Origin: Lepidurus packardi
Lineage: Eukaryota; Arthropoda; Branchiopoda; Notostraca; Triopsidae
Reading direction: 5' to 3'
NCBI GenBank assembly: GCA_023053545.1
Contig: JAKZAN010000074.1
Location: forward strand, 100,325 to 164,324
Length of the DNA: 64,000 nucleotides
Positions 1 to 11,350 of the stretch are shown here, piece by piece. The notes beneath the pieces are model-generated. The model did no database searches, was not told where the DNA came from, and saw only the letters and a list, made by a program, of their open reading frames with translations. The position numbers were made by a program, and so were the translations under genes. Every line of letters starts with the position of its first letter. Positions within the stretch are counted from its first letter, which is position 1.

Positions 1-1
1 G

Positions 2-1018
2 AGATGTCCGTTCTGCTCCGGTTCCCATTCCCCCGTTGCCTGTACGTCATACACCAACATGGAAGATAGGCTCAAAATCGCAAAGGAGAAACGTCTTTGC
101 TTTAATTGTCTAGCCGCGAGCGGACATTTGAAGGTCTCCGACTGTCCATCCAAATTTACGTGTCATCATTGCCACAAAAAACACCATACCAGTTTACACT
201 CGCCGAAGAAGACACCTACGCAGCCCAACGAGTCGACAACAGTGATGGTAACTGGTACAGTAAACTGCATACCAAATGGATCATCCCTAATTCGTTCCAT
301 CGCTTGGATTGTTCGGTTTGTTGCGAACTGTCGTGGATCCGGACACTCCGGCCCCTTGTCAACTGAAGAACTAACCAACGCCGAGATCAAATTACTGTTC
401 TACGTGCAAGCTCGCCACCTTTCAGCTGAATTGGATTACCTGAATAATCCCATGAAATCGAACATTCCTTCGCAAGTAAGAACTTTGGATTTGTTCCTGG
501 ATCAAAATGGACTAATTCGAAGTCGTGGACGCCTTTCAAACGCTTCACTTTCTCCAGATGCAAAGTATCCCATATTGATCCCGAAGACTTCACGTCTCGC
601 CAGCTTGATTGTTCGACATTTTCATGCCGTTTCGTTCCATGCCGGAGTAAATACAACTGTTGCAAATCTACGAGAGAATTTCTGGATCCCCTCTGCTCGA
701 CAGGTTGCCAAGAGCACCTTGCGAAACTGCGTCACTTGTCGTAGACACACCGGTCTACCCTATCCTCAACCTGCTACCGCTCCTCTCCCCGAGTTCAGAG
801 TAGCTCCCGCACGCCCATTTGAAGTGTCTGGCGTCGACTTCGCCGGCCCTCTTTTCGTCCGGAACTCCAAATCTAAGTCAACAACGCCAGTGTACCTCTG
901 CCTATTTACGTGTGCCAGCACACGCGCCGTACATCTGGAACTCGTAAGCGATCTGTCCACGAAGACCTTCCTCCTTGCGTTTCGCGTTTCGCCAGTTTAT
1001 ACGACTTTCCACGGTTAA
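2..1018 (+). pseudogene. Gag-integrase fusion ORF, 3' part, BEL-1 copy a
   Basis: This is the C-terminal half of the 663-residue ORF described at 20358-22349, entered at codon 326. It begins at the first Gag zinc knuckle (CPFC...H...C), followed by a second (CFNC...H...C) and a Cys/His-rich CHHC stretch. An abrupt change to pre-integrase linker sequence follows, without protease, RT or RNase H. The integrase zinc domain (His near 617-640, CVTC near 728-739) and the first catalytic Asp (GVDFAGP, near 836) come next. The ORF ends at TAA 1016-1018 because of a frameshift at about 979-991. It is a retroelement fossil, not a host gene. Confidence 0.9.
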
Positions 1019-1908
1019 TGATGTCAGACAACGCCATGACCTTTGTTTCGGCCGCCAGTCAAGTCAAATTCCTCGCCACGGATTCAAATCTACATGATAA
1101 TCTAGCCCAGTTTCATACCTCCTGGCAGTTTATCCCTAAACGCGCGCCGTGGTTTGGAGGAATATGGGAACGGTTAATTGGCGTCACGAAATCACTCTTG
1201 CGAAAGACCTTGGGTCGTTCCCTACTCACCTTTGATGAACTCCGTACCGTTATTATGGAGATTACCACGATCCTGAACGATCGACCTTTGACATATGTAT
1301 CGTCAGACATCAGTGACGATAACGCTGTCACCCCTTCCACTCTCATTTTTGGACGTCGCATTCGTTCACCCATCTTTGCCAACCTGGAAACCACCACTCT
1401 GGACCCTACCTATAATGAATCAGTGCTTCCGAAACGTTTCGTTTTACAAAAACGGTTAATTTCGAAGTATTGGCAACGCTGGAGCGACGAATATTTAAAG
1501 GCATTACGAGAATTTCACATCTGTCGTCCACAATCTGGAAATCGGACCATCCGAGTTGGTGATGTCGTCCTTATCCATTCCGAGAAAAAGCGAATATATT
1601 GGCCTGTCGCGTACGTTGAAAAACTTCTTCCAGGTCCTGACGGGATTGTTCGTGCCGCAATCATTAGCACAGCAAATGGAGTCACCAATCGACCAGTGAC
1701 TAAGTTGTATCCTTTAGAAGTCAATCACCCCGTGATCGAAGAATCCGAGTCTATCCCTGCCCAGTTACCACAAGTTGAAGATCATTCACCTCCCCTACGC
1801 CGGAATCGAAGAGATGCCACTGAACGAGCCCTTGGAAGAATCCGTGAATGGATTAGATATGAAAGGGCGCCCGAGCAGCCCGGCCGGGAGGATGTCGTGA
1901 ATTTCTAG
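985..1908 (+). pseudogene. Integrase core and C-terminal domain in shifted frame, BEL-1 copy a
   Basis: The integrase continues here in the -1 frame relative to the preceding ORF. The second catalytic Asp is in SDNAMTF (near 1027) and the Glu in GGIWERL (near 1168), so the D-D-E triad is split across two frames. The C-terminal part (about 1430-1720), with a conserved WP...PGPDG...R stretch, fits the DUF5641 domain that ends BEL/Pao polyproteins. The stop TAG (1906-1908) lies inside the 3' LTR, so the last five codons come from LTR sequence. No initiating ATG is expected, because this is the downstream half of a broken polyprotein. Confidence 0.88.
1886..1892 (+). other. Polypurine tract of BEL-1 copy a
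   Basis: GGGAGGA directly abuts the TG that opens the 3' LTR. A purine run in this position primes plus-strand DNA synthesis in LTR retrotransposons. The role is inferred from position. Confidence 0.7.
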
Positions 1909-2242
1909 AATGTACTTTAAAATTACCCAGGTTCCTATAATCTAATCGTTTGAAATTCCCGCCCCTTTGCTGTCCCTAGAGTCCCGAACCTCACCAAGGT
2001 TCGGAGAGTTGGCAGCCTTACTCCTTTGTTTTCAAGTTCCGTTTGTTTCTAGATAACTCTCGGACTCTGGCCCCCTCTCAGCCAGCGTGGCATGATAACG
2101 CACGTGTTATTCATCCACCAAGTGATATCAAATAAATTCGTTCAATCGTCAATGGGTCTTAAGTATCATTCATATATCCCACATCAGCACTAATCAAACA
2201 CAACGCAGGAATCATTACATTTATACACCAAGATTAACGACA
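1893..2242 (+). repeat. 3' LTR of BEL-1 copy a (350 bp)
   Basis: It starts TGTCGT and ends ACGACA, a 6-bp terminal inverted repeat. It carries the 3'-type marker bases (TTCCTATA, GAGAGTTGG, TTATACACC) that distinguish it from 5' LTR copies. A polyadenylation-like AATAAA lies at 2131-2136. An 8-bp stem with a 5-nt loop (CCGAACCT / AGGTTCGG) lies at 1984-2004, and an E-box CACGTG is present in the second half. Confidence 0.95.
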
Positions 2243-4073
2243 TTACAAGCATATTTCAACGAAATTTTAATGAAATTTCAGGTAAAATTACAAGCATATT
2301 TCAACGAAATTTCAATGAAATTTCAGTGTAATTTCAATAAGATTTCGAGGAAATGTCAAGTAAAATTACAAGCAAATTTCGAGGAAATTTCATTGAAATT
2401 TCAGGTAAAATTACAAGCATATTTCAACGAAATTTCAATGATATTTCAGTGTAATTTCAATAAGATTTCGAGGAAGTTTCAGGTAAAATTACAAGCAAAT
2501 TTCAAGGAAATTTCATTGAAATTTCAGGTAAAATTAAAAGCATATTTCAACGAAATTTCAATGAAATTTCAGTGTAATTTCAATAAGATTTTGAGGAAAT
2601 TTCAGGTAAAATTACAAACAAATTCCAAGGAAATTTCATTGAAATTTCAGGTAAAATTACAAGCATATTTCAACGAAATTTCAATGAAATTTCAGTGTAA
2701 TTTCAATAAGATTTCGAGGAAATTTCAGGTAAAATTACAAGCAAATTTCAAGGAAATTTCATTGAAATTTCAGGTAAAATTACAAGCATATTTCAACGAA
2801 ATTTCAATGAAATTTCAGTGTAATTTCAATAAGATTTTGAGGAAATTTCAGGTAAAATTACAAGCAAATTTCAAGGAAATTTCATTGAAATTTCCGGTAA
2901 AATTACAAGCATATTTCAACGAAATTTCAATGAAATTTCAGTGTAATTTCAATAAGATTTCGAGGAAATTTCAGGTAAAATTACAAGCAAATTTCAAGGA
3001 AATTTCATTGAAATTTCAGGCAAAATTAAAGCATATTTCAACGAAATTTCAATGAAATTTCAGTGTAATTTCAATAGATTTCGAGGAAATTTCAGGTAAA
3101 ATTACAAGCAAATTTCAGTGTAATTTCAATAAGATTTTGAGGAAATTTCAGGTAAAATTACAAGCAAATTTCAAGGAAATTTCATTGAAATTTCAGGCAA
3201 AATTAAAGCATATTTCAACGAAATTTCAATGAAATTTCAGTGTAATTTCAATAAGATTTCGAGGAAATTTCATTTAAAATTACAAGCAAATTTCAATGAA
3301 ATTTCATTGAAATTTCAGGTAAAATTACAAGCATATTTCAACGAAATTTCAATGAAATTTCAGTGTAATTTCAATAAGATTTCAAGGAAATTTCAGGTAA
3401 AATTACAAGCAAATTTCAAGGAAATTTCATTGAAATTTCAAGTAAAATTACAAGCATATTTCAACGAAATTTCAATGAAATTTCAGTGTAATTTCAATAA
3501 GATTTCGAGGAAATTTCAGGTAAAATTACAAACAAATTTCAAGGAAATTTCATTGAAATTTAAGGTAAAATTACAAGCATATTTCAACGAAATTTCAATG
3601 AAATTTCAGTGTAAATTCAATAAGATTTCGAGGAAATTTCAGGAAAAATTACAAGCAAATTTCAAGGAAATTTCATTGAAATTTGAGGTAAAAATACAAG
3701 CATATTTCAACGAAATTTCAATGAAATTTCATTTAAAATTACAAGCATATTTCAACGTAATTTCAATGAAATTTCACTGTAATTTCGATAAGATTTCGAG
3801 GAAATTTCATTGAAATTTCCGGTAAAATTACAAGCATATTTCAACGAAATTTCAATGAAATTTCAGTGTAATTTCAATAAGATTTCGAGGAAATTTCAGG
3901 TAAAATTACAAGCAAATTTCAAGGAAATTTCATTGAAATTTCAGGCAAAATTAAAGCATATTTCAACGAAATTTCAATGAAATTTCAGTGTAATTTCAAT
4001 AGATTTCGAGGAAATTTCAGGTAAAATTACAAGCAAATTTCAAGGAAATTTCATTGAAATTTCAGGCAAAATT
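2243..4073. repeat. Satellite A array (123-bp unit)
   Basis: Tandem AT-rich repeat. Each 123-bp unit is built from sub-blocks of 45, 33 and 45 bp, themselves made of about eleven 11-bp steps around the palindrome GAAATTTC. Variant units with single-base losses (ATTAAAGC for ATTACAAGC, CAATAGATT for CAATAAGATT) occur near 3020, 3075, 3205 and 3950. There is no gene: the long open frames exist because the unit length is a multiple of three and one frame lacks stops. The array begins at the BEL-1 target duplication and changes to satellite B at about 4074. Confidence 0.97.
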
Positions 4074-4616
4074 CACGAAACGCATTCACGAAATACTGAC
4101 TTAATTCATGAACTACTGACTTAATTCATGAATTAGTTACTTAATTAATAAATTACTGACTTAATTCATAAATTACTGACTTAATTCATAAATTACTGAC
4201 TTAATTAAATAACTAAGGACTTAATTCATGAATTACTGACTTAATTCATGAATTACTGACTTAATTTATGAATTATTGACTTCATTAATGAATTACCGAC
4301 TTCATTAATCAATTCATGAATTACTGACTTAATTCATGAAATACTGACTTACTTCATGAAATACTGACTTAATTTATGAATTATTGACTTCATTAATGAA
4401 TTATCGACTTCATTAATCAATTCATGAATTACTGACTTAATTCATGAATGAAAGACTTAATTAATGAATTACTGAATTAGTTCATGAATTACTGACTTAA
4501 TTCATGAATTACTGACTTAATTCATGAATTACTGACTTAATTAATGAATTGCTGACTTACTTCATAAAATACTGACTTAATTCATGAAGTACTGACTTAA
4601 TTCATGAACTACTTAC

Positions 4617-4761
4617 TGTGATGACGCCACCTAACGGTGGCACATGTCCCCCCTCTCTCTCTCTTGTCTCGCCCCAGTGTCCACATCAGTTTAGCTACCC
4701 AGCCACTTTGTACTCAATTATAATACAAACTCCTCGTAATCTCGTATCCAACATCATCACA
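4617..4761. mobile_element. 145-bp solo LTR-like insertion in satellite B
   Basis: It begins TGTGATGA and ends TCATCACA (8-bp inverted termini, TG...CA) and is flanked on both sides by CTTAC, a 5-bp target-site duplication (4612-4616 and 4762-4766). Inside are an inverted repeat GCCACC-TAAC-GGTGGC, a C-rich run followed by a CT tract, and an AT-rich stretch. TG...CA ends with a 5-bp duplication fit a solo LTR left by recombination of an LTR retrotransposon. A miniature DNA transposon is the alternative. It matches neither BEL LTR in this window. Confidence 0.8.
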
Positions 4762-5260
4762 CTTACTTAATTCACGAATTACTCACTTAATTCATGAATT
4801 ACTCACTCATTTCATAAATTACTAACTTAATTCATAATTACAGACCTAATTCATGAATTACTGACTTAATTCATGAATTACTGACTTAATTTATAATTAC
4901 TGACCTAATTAACTACGGACTTAATTAATGAATTGCTGACTTACTTCATAAATTACTGACTTAATTCATGAATTACTGACTTAATTCATGAATTACTGAC
5001 TTAATTCATGAATTACTGACTTAATTCATGAATTACTGACTTAATTCATGAGTTACTGACTTAATTCATGAAATACTGACTTAATTCACAAAATACTGAC
5101 TTAATTCATGAACTACTTACTTAATTCACGAATTATTCACTTAATTCATGAATTACTCATTTAATTCATGAATTACTCACTTAATTCATGCATTTCTGAC
5201 TTAATTCTTGAACTATTGACTTAATTCATGAATTACTGACTTATTTCATAAATAACTGAC

Positions 5261-8200
5261 TTAATTAATGAATTCCTGACTTAATTCCTGAATTAATGAC
5301 TTAATTCATGAATTACTGACTTAATTCATGAATTACTGACTTAGTTCATGAATTACTGACTTAATTCATGAATTACTGATTTAATTCATGAAATAATTAC
5401 TTAATTCATAAATTACTGACTTAATTAAATAACTACGGACTTAATTAATGAATTGCTGACTTACTTCATAAAATACTGACTTAATTCATGAAATACTGAC
5501 TTAATTCATGAACTACTTACTTAATTCACGAATTACTCACTTAATTCATGAATTACTCACTCATTTAATAAATTACTAACTTAATTCATAATTACTGACC
5601 TAATTCATGAATTACTGACTTAATTCATAATTACTGACCTAATTCATGAATTACTGACTTAATTCATGAATTACTGACTTAATTAACTAATTACTGACTT
5701 AATTCATGAACTCCTGACTTAATTCATGAAATACTGACTTAATTCACGAAATACTGACTTAATTCATGAACTACTGACTTAATTCATGAATTACTGACTT
5801 AATTCATGAATTACTGACTTAATTCATGAATTACTGACTTAATTCATGAATTACTGACTTAATTCATGAATTACTGACTTAATTCATGAATTACTGACCT
5901 ATTTAACGAATTTGTGACTTAATTCATGAAATACTGACTTACTTCATGAAATACTGACTTAATTCACGAAATACTGACTTAATTCATGAACTACTGACTT
6001 AATTCATGAATTACTGACTTAATTCATGAATTACTGACTTAATTCATGAATTAATGACTTAATTCATGAATTACTGACTTAATTCATGAATTACTGACTT
6101 AATTCATAATTACTGACTTAATTCATGAATTGCTGAATTAATTCATGAATTACTGACTTAATTAACTAATTACTGACTAAATTCATGAATTACTGACTTA
6201 ATTCATGAATTAATTACTTAATTAATAAATTACTGACTTAATTAAATAACTACGGACTTAATTCATGAATTACTTACTTAATTCATGAATTACTGACCTA
6301 TTAAACGAATTTGTGACTTAATTCATGAATTACTGACTTAATTCACGAGTTACTGACTTAATTCATGAAATACTGACTTAATTCACAAAATACTGACTTA
6401 ATTCATGAACTACTGACTTAATTCATGAATTACTGACTTAATTCATGAATTACTGACTTAATTCATGAATTACTGACTTAATTAATGAATTGCTGACTTA
6501 CTTCATGAAATACTGACTTAATTCATGAAATACTGACTTAATTCATGAACTACTTACTTAATTCACGAATTATTCACTTAATTCATGAATTACTCATTTA
6601 ATTCATGAATTACTCACTTAATTCATGCATTTCTGACTTAATTCTTGAACTATTGACTTAATTCATGAATTACTGACTTATTTCATGAATAACTGACTTA
6701 ATTAATGAATTCCTGACTTAAATAATGAATTACTGAAACATGAATTAATGAATTGAATCATAAATTACTGACTTATTTAAATAACTACGGACTTAGTTCA
6801 TAAATTACTGACCTAATTCATGAATTACTGACTTAATTCATAATTACTGACTTAATTAATGAATTCCTGACTTAATTCCTGAATTAATGACTTAATTCAT
6901 GAATTACTGACTTAATTCATGAATTACTGACTTAGTTCATGAATTACTGACTTAATTCATGAATTACTGATTTAATTCATGAAATAATTACTTAATTCAT
7001 AAATTACTGACTTAATTAAATAACTACGGACTTAATTAATGAATTGCTGACTTACTTCATAAAATACTGACTTAATTCATGAAATACTGACTTAATTCAT
7101 GAACTACTTACTTAATTCACGAATTACTCACTTAATTCATGAATTACTCACTCATTTAATAAATTACTAACTTAATTCATAATTACTGACCTAATTCATG
7201 AATTACTGACTTAATTCATAATTACTGACCTAATTCATGAATTACTGACTTAATTCATGAATTACTGACTTAATTAACTAATTACTGACTTAATTCATGA
7301 ACTCCTGACTTAATTCATGAAATACTGACTTAATTCACGAAATACTGACTTAATTCATGAACTACTGACTTAATTCATGAATTACTGACTTAATTCATGA
7401 ATTACTGACTTAATTCATGAATTACTGACTTAATTCATGAATTACTGACTTAATTCATGAATTACTGACTTAATTCATGAATTACTGACCTATTTAACGA
7501 ATTTGTGACTTAATTCATGAAATACTGACTTACTTCATGAAATACTGACTTAATTCACGAAATACTGACTTAATTCATGAACTACTGACTTAATTCATGA
7601 ATTACTGACTTAATTCATGAATTACTGACTTAATTCATGAATTAATGACTTAATTCATGAATTACTGACTTAATTAATGAATTACTGACTTAATTCATAA
7701 TTACTGACTTAATTCATGAATTGCTGAATTAATTCATGAATTACTGACTTAATTAACTAATTACTGACTAAATTCATGAATTACTGACTTAATTCATGAA
7801 TTAATTACTTAATTAATAAATTACTGACTTAATTAAATAACTACGGACTTAATTCATGAATTACTTACTTAATTCATGAATTACTGACCTATTAAACGAA
7901 TTTGTGACTTAATTCATGAATTACTGACTTAATTCACGAGTTACTGACTTAATTCATGAAATACTGACTTAATTCACAAAATACTGACTTAATTCATGAA
8001 CTACTGACTTAATTCATGAATTACTGACTTAATTCATGAATTACTGACTTAATTCATGAATTACTGACTTAATTAATGAATTGCTGACTTACTTCATGAA
8101 ATACTGACTTAATTCATGAAATACTGACTTAATTCATGAACTACTTACTTAATTCACGAATTATTCACTTAATTCATGAATTACTCATTTAATTCATGAA

Positions 8201-8447
8201 TTACTCACTTAATTCATGCATTTCTGACTTAATTCTTGAACTATTGACTTAATTCATGAATTACTGACTTATTTCATGAATAACTGACTTAATTAATGAA
8301 TTCCTGACTTAAATAATGAATTACTGAAATAGTTCATGAATTAATGAATTGAATCATAAATTACTGACTTATTTAAATAACTACGGACTTAGTTCATAAA
8401 TTACTGACCTAATTCATGAATTACTGACTTAATTCATAATTACTGAC
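5261..8447. repeat. Higher-order tandem duplication in satellite B (unit about 1,591 bp)
   Basis: Unit 1 (5261-6851) and unit 2 (6852-8447) repeat the same series of 20-bp variants at an offset of 1,591 bp. For example, TTAATTAATGAATTCCTG is at 5261 and 6852, and TTAATTAATGAATTGCTG is at 5441 and 7032. A small indel near 6735/8325 shifts the offset slightly at the end. Module copy 2 has only one such unit (from about 29822). Confidence 0.85.
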
Positions 8448-11006
8448 TTAATTCATGAATTTCTGACTTAATTCACGAGTTACTAACTTAATTCATGAAA
8501 TACTGACTTAATTCACAAAATACTGACTTAATTCATGAACTACTGACTTAATTCATGAATTACTGACTTAATTCATGAATTACTGACTTAATTCATGAAT
8601 TACTGACTTAGTTCATGAATTACTGACTTAATTCATGAATTACTTACTTAATTCATGAATTACTGACTTAATTAATGAATTGCTGACTTACTTCATGAAA
8701 TACTGACTTAATTCATGAAATACTGACTTAATTCATGAACTACTTACTTAATTCATGAATTACTCACTTAATTCATGCATTTCTGACTTAATTCTTGAAC
8801 TATTGACTTAATTCATGAATTACTGACTTATTTCAGGAATAACTGAATTAATTAATGAATTCCTGACTTAAATAATGAATTACTGAAATAGTTCATGAAT
8901 TAATGAATTGAATCATAAATTACTGACTTATTTAAATAACTACGGACTTAGTTCATAAATTACTGACTTAATTCATAAATTACAGACTTCATTCATGAAT
9001 TAACTGACTTAATTCATGAACTACTGACTTAATTCATGAACTACTGACTTAATTCATGAATTACTGACTTAATTCATGAATTACTGACTTAATTCATAAT
9101 TACTGACTTAATTCATGAATTACTGACTTAATTCATGAATTACTGACTTAATTCATGAATTAATGACTTAATTCATGAATTACTGACTTAATTCATGAAT
9201 TACTGACTTAATTCATAATTACTGACTTAATTCATGAATTACTGACCTAATTAACTAATTACTGACTTAATTCATGAATTACTGACTTAATTCATGAATT
9301 AATTACTTAATTAATAAATCACTGACTTAATTAAATAACTACGGACTTAATTCATGAATTACTTACTTAATTCATGAATTACTGACCTATTAAACGAATT
9401 TGTGACTTAATTCATGAATTACTGACTTAATTCATGAAATACTGACTTACTTCATGAAATACTGACTTAATTCATGAACTACTTACTTAATTCACGAATT
9501 ACTCACTAAATTCATGAATTACTCACTTAATTCATGAATTACTGACTTAATTCATGAATTAATTACTTAATTAATAAATTACTGACTTAATTAAATAACT
9601 ACGGACTTAATTCATGAATTACTTACTTAATTCATGAATTACTGACCTATTAAACGAATTTGTGACTTAATTCATGAATTACTGACTTAATTCATGAAAT
9701 ACTGACTTACTTCATGAAATACTGACTTAATTCATGAACTACTTACTTAATTCACGAATTACTCACTAAATTCATGAATTACTCACTTAATTCATGAATT
9801 ACTCACTTAATTCATGAATTACTGACTTAATTCATGAATTACTGACTTAATTCATGAGTTACTGACTTAATTCATGAAATACTGACTTAATTCACAAACT
9901 ACTGACTTAATTCATGAATTACTGACTTAATTCATGAATTACTGACTTAATTCATGAATTACTGACTTAATTAATGAATTGCTGACTTACTTCATGAAAT
10001 ACTGACTTAATTCATGAAATACTGACTTAATTCATGAACTACTTACTTAATTCACGAATTACTCACTTAATTCATGAATTACTCATTTAATTCATGAATT
10101 ACTCACTTAATTCATGCATTTCTGACTTAATTCTTGAACTATTGACTTAATTCATGAATTACTGACTTATTTCATGAATAACTGACTTAATTAATGAATT
10201 CCTGACTTAAATAATGAATTACTGAAATAGTTCATGAATTAATGAATTGAATCATAAATTACTGACTTATTTAAATAACTACGGACTTAGTTCATAAATT
10301 ACTGACTTAATTCATGAATTACTGACTTAATTCATAATTACTGACTTAATTCATGAATTACTGACTTAATTCATGAGTTACTGACTTAATTCATGAAATA
10401 CTGACTTAATTCACAAAATACTGACTTAATTCATGAACTACTGACTTAATTCATGAATTACTGACTTAATTCATGAATTACTGACTTAATTCATGAAATA
10501 CTGACTTAATTCATGAAATACTGACTTAATTCATGAACTACTTACTTAATTCACGAATTACTCACTTAATTCATGAATTACTCATTTAATTCATGAATTA
10601 CTCACTTAATTCATGCATTTCTGACTTATTTCGTGAATAACTGACTTAATTAATGAATTCCTGACTTAAATAATGAATTACTGAAATAGTTCATGAATTA
10701 ATTAGTTGAATCATAAATTACTGACTTATTTAAATAACTACGGACTTAGTTCATAAATTACTGACCTAATTCATGAATTACTGACTTAATTCATGAATTA
10801 TTGACTTAATTCATAATTACTGACTTAATTCATGAATTTCTGACTTAATTCATGAGTTACTGACTTAATTCATGAAATACTGACTTAATTCACAAAATAC
10901 TGACTTAATTCATGAACTACTGACTTAATTCATGAATTACTGACTTAATTCATGAATTACTGACTTAGTTCATGAATTACTGACTTAATTCATGAATTAC
11001 TGACCT

Positions 11007-11271
11007 TGTCGCAGATGGAAACCGCGAGGTACACATGTTTAAACTTCCCGCGGTCCACTGTGACGTAACGGCCAATGGAGACAACGGTCGCCCCCGTAGA
11101 GCCTGGGTTCGGGGCGAACGTTTTTTTTCGTTGTTGGCTGAACAGGCACAGTGAATGAATGTTAACATTTTTGGCTCTTGTTTTTTTGGTGTATTTCATT
11201 TAGTTAAAGACAATAAATTACTCTATTTAAAAGTATAGTTCCCTGTCATCGTAAGTGAATTATCGGTGACA
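11007..11271 (+). repeat. 5' LTR of BEL-2 copy a (265 bp)
   Basis: It runs from TGTCGCAG to GGTGACA, with TGTC/GACA inverted ends. AATAAA at 11212-11217 is a candidate polyadenylation signal. It differs from the 3' LTR by a GCAC insertion, a different T-run after GAACG, and substitutions at GAGGT/GAGGG, AACAT/AACCT and GACAA/GATAA. Confidence 0.93.
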
Positions 11272-11274
11272 TTT

Positions 11275-11292
11275 TGGTGCATCGACCGGGAA
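11275..11292 (+). other. Primer-binding site of BEL-2 copy a (tRNA-Gly type)
   Basis: TGGTGCATCGACCGGGAA lies three bases after the 5' LTR. From memory of animal tRNA-Gly(GCC), whose 3' end reads CCCGGCCGATGCACCA, it is complementary at 17 of 18 positions. Minus-strand synthesis would start here. Confidence 0.75.
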
Positions 11293-11350
11293 ACTAGCTC
11301 GATTGTAGATTCCCTCAGTTACTTTTGGTGAACTATAAAAAGTGTTCGAA

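Larger units (their letters stand above)
1..2242 (+). mobile_element. BEL-1 copy a, LTR retrotransposon cut by the window edge (3' part)
   Basis: Base 1 aligns with base 21332 of the complete copy at 19989-23573, so the 5' LTR and the first 325 codons of the gag-integrase ORF lie outside the window. It contains the zinc knuckles, the integrase in two frames, a purine tract and the 3' LTR. The LTR is followed by TTACA (2243-2247), the right half of the target-site duplication seen intact around copy b. By eye it matches copy b throughout. The family is BEL/Pao, shown by the integrase zinc domain and the C-terminal DUF5641-type domain. Confidence 0.93.
4074..11006. repeat. Satellite B array (20-bp unit), left arm, module copy 1
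   Basis: A 6.9-kb tandem array of ACTTAATTCATGAATTACTG and its variants. Each perfect unit contains the 14-bp palindrome TAATTCATGAATTA. Common variants are CATGAAATACTG, CATGAACTACTG, TAATGAATTGCTG and AAATAACTACGG. Their order is itself repeated, so the array has higher-order structure. It holds a 145-bp insertion (4617-4761) and a 1.59-kb internal tandem duplication (5261-8447). The junction with satellite A (near 4074) is marked by an odd CACGAAACGCATTCACGAA stretch. No coding potential is visible: stops are frequent in all frames. Confidence 0.97.

Noticed and set aside
2330-2360. CENP-B box in satellite A
   Set aside because: TTCGAGGAAAT matches the first half of the box, but the CGGG half is absent in every unit.
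2270-3813. Long open frames in satellite A as protein-coding genes
   Set aside because: They follow the 123-bp period, have no promoter, no unique sequence and no domain, and end wherever a unit loses one base. The same happens throughout 49646-63483.
4074-11006. CRISPR array
   Set aside because: The 20-bp repeats are directly adjacent with graded variants and no unique spacers; the sequence is eukaryotic satellite DNA.
10977-11199. Minus-strand open frames over the BEL-2 5' LTR
   Set aside because: They run through LTR sequence and satellite, have no recognisable domain, and are explained by the LTR. The same applies to 33787-34009.
11334-11340. TATAAAA just before the BEL-2 gag ATG as a promoter
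   Set aside because: It is in the leader, outside the LTR. Transcription starting 25-30 bases downstream would begin beyond the ATG at 11351.
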